Source: Bacteroidales bacterium (GTDB taxonomy: Bacteria; Bacteroidota; Bacteroidia; Bacteroidales; UBA3663). From it: a DNA stretch of 19,617 nt. The translations under genes and the position numbers were made by a program. The first letter of the stretch is position 1; every line of letters begins with the position of its first letter. Shown piece by piece: positions 13,237-19,617 of this stretch. The DNA is taken from assembly GCA_016293065.1 (NCBI GenBank), contig JAEDEY010000034.1, forward strand, positions 1 through 19,617. Reading direction: 5' to 3'. The notes under the pieces are model-generated. The model was not told where the DNA came from and did not search any database. It was given only the letters and a program-made list of their open reading frames with translations.

Positions 13237-16200
13237 ATGGTAACAAAAGCAACACAGCGGGCTTTGAGAAAGCAACCACGCCAAGCAGGTTTGTATTCTG
13301 CTGCCAACGAGCATGATGCTTGTGGTGTAGGTATGGTAGTCAATATCCACGGTGGCAAGAGCCACGAGCTGGTTGACAATGCATTGCGAGTGCTCGAGAA
13401 CATGGAGCACCGAGGCGCAGAGACGCGCGACAAGACAGGTGATGGTGCAGGTATCCTGCTGCAAATCCCTCACGAGTTCATACTTCTGCAAGGTATTCCA
13501 GTGCCAGAGAAGGGCAGATACGGTACAGGTCTGGTGTTCCTTCCAAAAGATGCTGCACTCCAGAGCGAGGTGCTGAGCATCATGATCGAGGAGATAGAGC
13601 GCGAAGGTCTCAACCTTATGCACCTGCGTACAGTGCCTACCAATCCTGAGGTGCTGGGTGTGGCTGCACGCGAAGTAGAGCCTGCGGTGAAACAGATCTT
13701 CATCAATGGCGTTTCGGAAGACCGTGCTCCAGAACTCGAACGTATTCTCTATAAGATACGCAAGAAGACCGAGAACCGTGTGGCTGCTCTTGGAGAAGCC
13801 TATGAGGACTTCTATATCTGCTCGCTCTCGAGCAAGAACATTATATATAAAGGTATGCTCACCAGCGGCCAGTTGCGTCGCTACTTCTCAGACCTGAGCA
13901 ACAGCTACTTCACTTCGGGTCTGGCATTGGTGCACAGCCGTTTCTCGACCAACACCTTCCCGAAATGGAAGTTGGCTCAGCCGTTCCGTTATCTCTGCCA
14001 CAATGGTGAGATCAACACAGTGCGTGGTAACCGTGGATGGATGAAGGCTCGCGAGAGCGTGCTCTCTTCTCCTGCTCTTGGCGACATCAGGGAGATTCGC
14101 CCGATATTGCAGGACGACATGAGCGACTCTGCTTCGCTCGACAATGTGTTTGAGTTCCTCGTTATGAGTGGCATGAGTCTGCCTCAGGCCATGGCTATCC
14201 TGGTGCCAGAATCGTTCAACGACAAGAACCCTATCTCGGAAGACCTGAAGGCATTCTACGAGTATTATTCAATCCTCATGGAGCCATGGGACGGTCCAGC
14301 TGCATTGATGTTCAGCGACGGTCGTTTCGCTGGCGGAATGCTCGACCGCAATGGTCTCCGTCCATCGCGCTACACCATTACCAAGGGTGGCATGATGGTA
14401 GTTGCGAGCGAGGTAGGCGTGATGGATTTCGATCCGAGCGAGGTAGTGAGCAAGGGACGTCTTCAGCCAGGCAAGATACTGCTCATCGATACGCAGGAAG
14501 GCAAGATCTATTATGATGGCGAGATAAAGGCAAAGCTTGCAGCCGAGCATCCTTACCGCCAGTGGCTCTCAACCAACCGCATCCAGCTCGAGAATCTCAA
14601 GAGTGGAAGAAAGGTTGTCAACAGTGTCGAAAACTTCGAGCGCAAGCTGATGAGCTTCGGCTTTGGACAGGAGGACATCGACCGTACGGTCATCCCAATG
14701 TGTACTCAGGGTCAGGAGCCAGTGGCAGCTATGGGTAATGACACTCCTTTGGCAGTGATTTCCGACAAGCCACAGATCTTCTTCAACTATTTCCGTCAGC
14801 AGTTTGCACAGGTCACCAACCCTGCCATCGACCCTATACGCGAGGAACTGGTAATGAGTCTCACCGAATATATCGGTCGCGTGGGTTCGGGAATCCTTAC
14901 ACCCGACGAGAGCAACTGCCACATGGTGCGTCTGCCACAGCCTATTCTGACCAACGCACAGCTCGATATCCTCTGCAATATCCGCTACAAGGGCTTCAAT
15001 ACCAAGAAGCTGCCTATCCTCTTCGAGGTGTCGGGTGGTGCTTCAGCCTTGCGTCAAGCCATCGACAACCTCTGTCATGAGGCAGAGAAGGCAGTAGATG
15101 ATGGTGTCAACTACATCATCCTCTCTGACCGTGATATCGATGCTACTCATGCTGCTATCCCTTCACTTCTGGCAGTTAGTGCCGTTCATCACTATCTGAT
15201 CAGTGTTCAGAAGCGTGTGCAGACTGCCCTTATCGTTGAGAGTGGCGAGATACGCGAAGTGATGCATGCTGCTCTTTTGTTGGGCTATGGTGCTTCAGCC
15301 ATCTGTCCTTACATGACCTTTGCTGTGCTCGATGACCTTGTGAAGCGTCATAAGGTACAGGAGGAGTATGCGACAGCCGAAGCCAACTATATCAAGGCTG
15401 TAGATAAGGGTCTGAAAAAGATCATGAGCAAGATGGGTATCAGCACTATACGTTCATATCAAGGTGCAAAGATATTTGAGAGCATCGGCTTGAGCGAGGA
15501 TCTTCTGCGTCGTTACTTCGGTACAGAGATCTCGACCATCGGAGGTGTTGGCTTGCGTGAGATTGCAGCCGATGCCATCCGTCTCCACAACGAGGCATTC
15601 AAGCCAGCCGAGATCAATGAGTTCCTGCCAAACAACGGACAGTTCTCGTATCGTCGCGACGGAATCCAGCACGCATGGAATCCAGAGACCATTGCCGAAC
15701 TCCAGATTGCAACTCGTCTTGGTTCGTACAAGAAATTCAAGGAGTGGAGCAAGAAGGTCGATCAGAAAGAGAAACCTATCTTTATCCGCGACTTCTTCGA
15801 CTTCAAACGCGCTGCTAATCCTACTCCTCTCGATGAGGTAGAGCCTGTAGAAAGCATCGTAAAGCATTTCGTGACTGGAGCAATGTCGTTCGGTGCCTTG
15901 AGCATCGAGGCTCACGAAGCCCTGGCATTGGCGATGAACAAGCTCGGTGCACGAAGCAACACGGGTGAGGGTGGTGAAGACAATGCGCGCTACCACTCGG
16001 AGGTCGATGGCGTATCGCTGAGCAGCAAGACAAAGCAGATAGCTTCAGGACGCTTCGGTGTGACTGCTGAATATCTCGTCAATGCCGAGGAGATACAGAT
16101 CAAGGTGGCACAGGGTGCAAAGCCTGGAGAGGGTGGTCAGTTGCCTGGATTCAAGGTCAACGAGGTGATTGCCAAGACACGTAACGCTATCCCAGGCATC

Positions 16201-17814
16201 TCGCTCATCTCGCCTCCGCCACATCATGACATCTATTCGATTGAAGATCTTGCACAGCTCATCTTCGACCTCAAGAACATCAATCCTACTGCTGCCGTGA
16301 GCGTGAAGCTCGTTGCCGAGAGCGGTGTGGGCACCATTGCTGCAGGTGTGGCAAAGGCAAAAGCCGACCTCATCGTCATCTCAGGAGCAGAGGGTGGTAC
16401 AGGTGCGAGTCCTGCTTCATCAATGCGTTTCGCAGGTATTTCGCCCGAGATTGGTCTGGCAGAGACTCAGCAGACATTGGTCATCAATGGACTTCGCAAT
16501 CAGGTGCGTCTGCAGACCGACGGTCAGCTCAAGACAGCACGCGACGTCATCTCGATGGCTCTGCTCGGTGCCGACGAGTTCGCTTTCGGTACATTGCCTC
16601 TCATCGTGCTCGGTTGCGTCATGATGCGCAAGTGCAATACCAACACCTGTCCAGTGGGTGTTGCTACTCAGGACGAACGACTCCGTGCTCGTTTCATGGG
16701 TCGAAGCGAATATGTTGTCAACTTCTTCACCTTCCTTGCCGAAGAGGTGCGCGAGTACCTCAGCCAGATGGGTGTGAGAAAACTCAAGGACATCATCGGT
16801 CGCACCGATCTCATCGTCACCAATCCTGTCGTACAGAAGGAAGGTGTGGAGATCGACAAGAACACTCTCGCAAAGTGGGAGTCGCTCGATTTCTCACGTC
16901 TCTTGCATCAGCCTGCTTCTGACAAGTCGCTCTTCTGGGACCGTGGAGAATTCACCAAGGTTGCAAACGAACTAAACGAGAAGATACTCAATGATTTTGC
17001 AGAAACAGTGACAAGTCCGAAGGGCGGTCATGAGCGAGTGTCTGAAGCCTCATATATGATAAAGAATACCGACCGTGCCGTAGGTACAATGCTTGCTGGT
17101 GAGATCGCACGCCGATATGGCGAAGAGGGATTGCCTGACAACAGTGTCAACATCAAGTTCAAGGGTTCGGCAGGTCAGTCGTTCGGTGCCTTTGCTGTCA
17201 AGGGTATGACCCTCAAGCTCGAAGGCGAAACCAACGACTACTTCGGAAAGGGACTTTCAGGCGGACGTATCGCCATCCTGCCTCCTGCACGACGTGGAGA
17301 TGACTTCGTAGCCGAAGACAATATCATCGCAGGCAACACAGGCCTCTATGGCGCTACTACGGGCGAGCTCTATGTCAACGGACGTGTGGGTGAGCGCTTC
17401 GGTGTGCGCAACTCTGGTGCTACTGCCGTTATTGAAGGAGCAGGCGACCACTGCTGTGAGTATATGACTGGCGGACGTGTGGTTGTCTTGGGTGAGGTCG
17501 GACGCAACTTCGCCGCTGGTATGAGCGGTGGTGTGGCATACGTCTGGGACAAGAACCACAACTTCGACTACTTCTGCAACATGGATATGGTAGAGATCAA
17601 CCTCGTCGAAGAGACAGCATATCGCAAGGAGCTTAAGGAGCTCATCCGCAAGCATTATCTCTACACAGGTTCGGCTCTCGCTGGTCGTATGCTCGACAAC
17701 TGGAATCAGTATATCGAGGAGTTCATACAGGTAGTGCCAATCGAATACAAGCGCGTACTCGAAGAAGAGAAGATCAAACAACTGCAACAGAAAATTCAAG
17801 CAATACAGGAATAA
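13237..17814 (+). CDS. gltB: Glutamate synthase large subunit
   Basis: GltB, with GltD, converts glutamine plus 2-oxoglutarate to two glutamates. The 1525-residue protein has a short leader ending before Cys29 (EHDACGVG), the nucleophile of the class II amidotransferase domain, so N-terminal processing is expected. The glutaminase domain runs to about 430, a central domain follows, and the FMN-binding synthase domain starts near 880 (MSFGALSIEAHEALALAMNK). Cys1127, Cys1133 and Cys1138, spaced 6 and 5 as in known enzymes, form the 3Fe-4S site. The C-terminal glycine-rich beta-helix (GXGXG) domain occupies about 1260-1490. A TAAGG sits 7 nt before the ATG. gltD follows after 3 bp. Confidence 0.98.
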   Translation: MVTKATQRALRKQPRQAGLYSAANEHDACGVGMVVNIHGGKSHELVDNALRVLENMEHRGAETRDKTGDGAGILLQIPHEFILLQGIPVPEKGRYGTGLVFLPKDAALQSEVLSIMIEEIEREGLNLMHLRTVPTNPEVLGVAAREVEPAVKQIFINGVSEDRAPELERILYKIRKKTENRVAALGEAYEDFYICSLSSKNIIYKGMLTSGQLRRYFSDLSNSYFTSGLALVHSRFSTNTFPKWKLAQPFRYLCHNGEINTVRGNRGWMKARESVLSSPALGDIREIRPILQDDMSDSASLDNVFEFLVMSGMSLPQAMAILVPESFNDKNPISEDLKAFYEYYSILMEPWDGPAALMFSDGRFAGGMLDRNGLRPSRYTITKGGMMVVASEVGVMDFDPSEVVSKGRLQPGKILLIDTQEGKIYYDGEIKAKLAAEHPYRQWLSTNRIQLENLKSGRKVVNSVENFERKLMSFGFGQEDIDRTVIPMCTQGQEPVAAMGNDTPLAVISDKPQIFFNYFRQQFAQVTNPAIDPIREELVMSLTEYIGRVGSGILTPDESNCHMVRLPQPILTNAQLDILCNIRYKGFNTKKLPILFEVSGGASALRQAIDNLCHEAEKAVDDGVNYIILSDRDIDATHAAIPSLLAVSAVHHYLISVQKRVQTALIVESGEIREVMHAALLLGYGASAICPYMTFAVLDDLVKRHKVQEEYATAEANYIKAVDKGLKKIMSKMGISTIRSYQGAKIFESIGLSEDLLRRYFGTEISTIGGVGLREIAADAIRLHNEAFKPAEINEFLPNNGQFSYRRDGIQHAWNPETIAELQIATRLGSYKKFKEWSKKVDQKEKPIFIRDFFDFKRAANPTPLDEVEPVESIVKHFVTGAMSFGALSIEAHEALALAMNKLGARSNTGEGGEDNARYHSEVDGVSLSSKTKQIASGRFGVTAEYLVNAEEIQIKVAQGAKPGEGGQLPGFKVNEVIAKTRNAIPGISLISPPPHHDIYSIEDLAQLIFDLKNINPTAAVSVKLVAESGVGTIAAGVAKAKADLIVISGAEGGTGASPASSMRFAGISPEIGLAETQQTLVINGLRNQVRLQTDGQLKTARDVISMALLGADEFAFGTLPLIVLGCVMMRKCNTNTCPVGVATQDERLRARFMGRSEYVVNFFTFLAEEVREYLSQMGVRKLKDIIGRTDLIVTNPVVQKEGVEIDKNTLAKWESLDFSRLLHQPASDKSLFWDRGEFTKVANELNEKILNDFAETVTSPKGGHERVSEASYMIKNTDRAVGTMLAGEIARRYGEEGLPDNSVNIKFKGSAGQSFGAFAVKGMTLKLEGETNDYFGKGLSGGRIAILPPARRGDDFVAEDNIIAGNTGLYGATTGELYVNGRVGERFGVRNSGATAVIEGAGDHCCEYMTGGRVVVLGEVGRNFAAGMSGGVAYVWDKNHNFDYFCNMDMVEINLVEETAYRKELKELIRKHYLYTGSALAGRMLDNWNQYIEEFIQVVPIEYKRVLEEEKIKQLQQKIQAIQE

Positions 17815-17817
17815 GTT

Positions 17818-19164
17818 ATGGGAAATCCTAAAGCATTCTTGACTGTGCCTCGTGTCGAGGCTGGTTATAGACCTATCATAGAGCGTGTCCGCGATTTCAG
17901 TGAAGTGGAGCAGACGCTCAACTCAAAAGAACGTCAGCAGCAGGCTTCACGCTGTATGGACTGTGGCGTACCTTTCTGCCATTGGGCTTGTCCGCTTGGC
18001 AACAAGGATCCTGAATGGAACGATGCTCTCTATCATGGAGAGTGGGAAACTGCATATAAGATTTTGAAGAAGACCAACGATTTCCCTGAGTTCACCGGAC
18101 GTATCTGTCCTGCATTGTGCGAGAAGTCGTGTGTGCTCTATCATACCACAGGCGAGGCTGTGACCAACCGTGAAAACGAATGTGCCATTGCCGAACGTGC
18201 TTTCATGGAGGGATTCGTGACTATCGAACATCCAGAGCGCAACGGCAAGAAGGTGGCTGTGATAGGTGGTGGTCCTGCGGGATTGGCTGCAGCCAACCAG
18301 CTCAACTACAAGGGCTATGAGGTGACAGTCTTCGACCGTCGTGCAGCAGCTGGTGGCTTGCTCCGCTACGGCATTCCAAACTTCAAGCTCGAGAAGAAGA
18401 TCATCGACCGCCGTATCTCTATCATGGAGAAGGAAGGTGTCAAATTCGTATATAATGCCGATATCGACGTGACTGCATTGCCTGAGGGCTTCGATGCTTA
18501 TGTTGTTTCGACAGGCACACCTCAGGCTCGCGATATCAATATCCCTGGACGCGAACTCAAGGGCGTGCATCTGGCTCTCGAACTGCTCTCTCAGCAGAAT
18601 CAGGTTCTCATGGGCGAGGTAGCTGAAGGTGATGTGGATAGAGTGACTGCCAAAGACAAGGACGTGCTCGTGATTGGTGGTGGCGATACTGGTTCCGACT
18701 GCATCGGTACAAGCCATCGTCAGGGAGCAAAGAGCGTGACTCAGATCGAGATCATGCCTCAGCCTCCTGTTGGACATAATCCTGCCACTCCTTGGCCAAA
18801 CTGGCCTGTGATACTGAAGACCACTTCAAGCCACGAGGAAGGCTGCGTGCGTCGCTGGAACATCAATACACTCGAGTTCCTTGGCGAAGACGGAAAGCTC
18901 ACAGGCGTGAAGGTACAGCCAATCGACTGGAAGCCAAATCCCGAAGGCGGACGTCCTATCATGGTCGAAGCAGGTGAGGTTGAGGTGATCAAGGCCGATA
19001 TTGTCTTCCTTGCAATGGGCTTCCTCAAGCCACAGCAGCCACAGTTTGCCGACAATGTGTTTGTGGCTGGAGATGCCGCTTCTGGTGCATCGCTCGTCGT
19101 GAGAGCTATAGCAAGCGGTCGAAAGACTGCCGAGGCTGTTGATAAGTTCTTGAAAAAGCAATAA
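17818..19164 (+). CDS. gltD: Glutamate synthase small subunit
   Basis: GltD is the FAD-containing beta subunit that passes electrons from NAD(P)H through iron-sulfur clusters to the FMN of GltB. The 448-residue sequence has cysteine clusters for two 4Fe-4S centres (Cys46, 49, 54, 58 and Cys97, 101, 105). An FAD-binding Rossmann motif, VIGGGPAGLAAANQ, lies at 148-161, a second nucleotide-binding motif VIGGGDTGSD at 285-294, and a C-terminal FAD contact GDAASGASLVVRAI near 417-430. The start lies 3 bp after the gltB stop, so translation is probably coupled. dapF follows after 12 bp, suggesting a three-gene transcript. NADH versus NADPH preference cannot be read with confidence. Confidence 0.97.
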   Translation: MGNPKAFLTVPRVEAGYRPIIERVRDFSEVEQTLNSKERQQQASRCMDCGVPFCHWACPLGNKDPEWNDALYHGEWETAYKILKKTNDFPEFTGRICPALCEKSCVLYHTTGEAVTNRENECAIAERAFMEGFVTIEHPERNGKKVAVIGGGPAGLAAANQLNYKGYEVTVFDRRAAAGGLLRYGIPNFKLEKKIIDRRISIMEKEGVKFVYNADIDVTALPEGFDAYVVSTGTPQARDINIPGRELKGVHLALELLSQQNQVLMGEVAEGDVDRVTAKDKDVLVIGGGDTGSDCIGTSHRQGAKSVTQIEIMPQPPVGHNPATPWPNWPVILKTTSSHEEGCVRRWNINTLEFLGEDGKLTGVKVQPIDWKPNPEGGRPIMVEAGEVEVIKADIVFLAMGFLKPQQPQFADNVFVAGDAASGASLVVRAIASGRKTAEAVDKFLKKQ

Positions 19165-19176
19165 TACTGCAATAGT

Positions 19177-19617
19177 ATGAAATTCACCAAGATGCACGGT
19201 GCTGGCAACGACTATATATATGTCTATACGCCAGAGTGTCCTATAGAAAATCCAGCAGAAGTGAGTGTGGCGCTTAGCCGCCCTCACTTCGGTATTGGCA
19301 GCGATGGACTTATCCTGATAGGCAAGAGCGATGTGGCAGACTTCTCGATGCACATTTATAATAACGATGGCAGCGAAGCGATGATGTGTGGCAATGGCAC
19401 ACGCTGTGTCGGCAAGTATGTCTATGACCATCAGCTCACCGATAAGACGACTGTCACTCTCGAGACTCTTTCGGGCATCAAGACCATCCAGCTTCAGCTT
19501 GGCGAAGATGGAAAAGTGTCGTCGGCTACTGTCGATATGGGCGAACCTCGCACCGAGGTGCCTTCTCAATTCCTGATTGCCAATACCGTGGCGGTCAGGA
19601 ACAATCTTTTCAATGTA
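19177..19617 (+). CDS. dapF: Diaminopimelate epimerase, 3' end outside the window
   Basis: The first 147 codons are present and the frame is open to the window edge; the full enzyme is usually about 270 residues. DapF interconverts LL- and meso-diaminopimelate for lysine and peptidoglycan. The start MKFTKMHGAGNDYIYV is the family's usual N-terminus. GIGSDGLI lies at 39-46 and YNNDGSEAMMCGNGTRC at 61-77, with Cys71 the first of the two catalytic cysteines. The second cysteine would lie in the missing part. The ATG at 19177 is 12 bp after the gltD stop, which points to co-transcription with gltBD. Confidence 0.95.
   Translation, partial: MKFTKMHGAGNDYIYVYTPECPIENPAEVSVALSRPHFGIGSDGLILIGKSDVADFSMHIYNNDGSEAMMCGNGTRCVGKYVYDHQLTDKTTVTLETLSGIKTIQLQLGEDGKVSSATVDMGEPRTEVPSQFLIANTVAVRNNLFNV

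Noticed and set aside
15454..15996. A 180-codon minus-strand frame inside gltB
   Set aside because: Shadow of the gltB FMN-domain region, with no recognisable family and no promoter.
17947..18777. A 276-codon minus-strand frame antisense to gltD
   Set aside because: It lies wholly inside gltD, which has intact family motifs throughout. Long antisense frames are a by-product of codon bias; no motif was recognised.

Overview
The window looks like chromosomal core sequence from a Bacteroidales bacterium, most likely Prevotella or a close relative. Evidence: a type III (GSIII, ~728 aa) glutamine synthetase; promoters of the Bacteroidetes form (TTTG, 19-20 bp, TAnnTTTG) upstream of several genes; weak or absent Shine-Dalgarno sequences; and an E. 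coli-like AsnB beside amtB/glnK and a small outer-membrane protein gene. Species-level assignment is inference.

Region 1 (1-4038) is housekeeping. A small PspC-domain protein gene (+) overlaps the 3' end of xseA (-) tail to tail. Behind xseA lies a cytidylate kinase-like gene, probably in the same operon. Diverging from it is lgt followed by rpe. Both divergent units have a well-matched Bacteroidetes promoter.

Region 2 (4049-12828) is a run of six minus-strand genes for nitrogen assimilation and glutamine use. In transcription order they are glnN (GSIII), glnK (P-II), amtB, an outer-membrane beta-barrel protein, asnB and glmS. AmtB brings in ammonium under P-II control, GSIII fixes it into glutamine, and AsnB and GlmS spend glutamine amide nitrogen on asparagine and glucosamine-6-phosphate. 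The intergenic gaps grow along the run (81, 52, 127, 136 and 332 bp) and hold dyads and hairpins, so several promoters or processing points are likely rather than one transcript.

Region 3 (13237-19617) reads the other way. gltB and gltD encode the two subunits of glutamate synthase, which turns glutamine plus 2-oxoglutarate into glutamate. They are followed after 12 bp by dapF (diaminopimelate epimerase), cut by the window end.

I see no mobile element, CRISPR array, RNA gene, defence system or other clearly new protein system. The most interesting material is regulatory. A 10-bp word (AACTATTTGC) occurs in the control regions of glnN, gltB and glnK, extended to 13 bp between the last two. 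At gltB it forms an inverted pair around the promoter -7 element. A second 11-bp word is shared by the glnN and outer-membrane protein leaders. asnB has a perfect 9-bp dyad just upstream, and glmS has a 43-nt hairpin in its probable leader. Together these suggest an undescribed nitrogen regulon operator, to be tested by comparison with related genomes.
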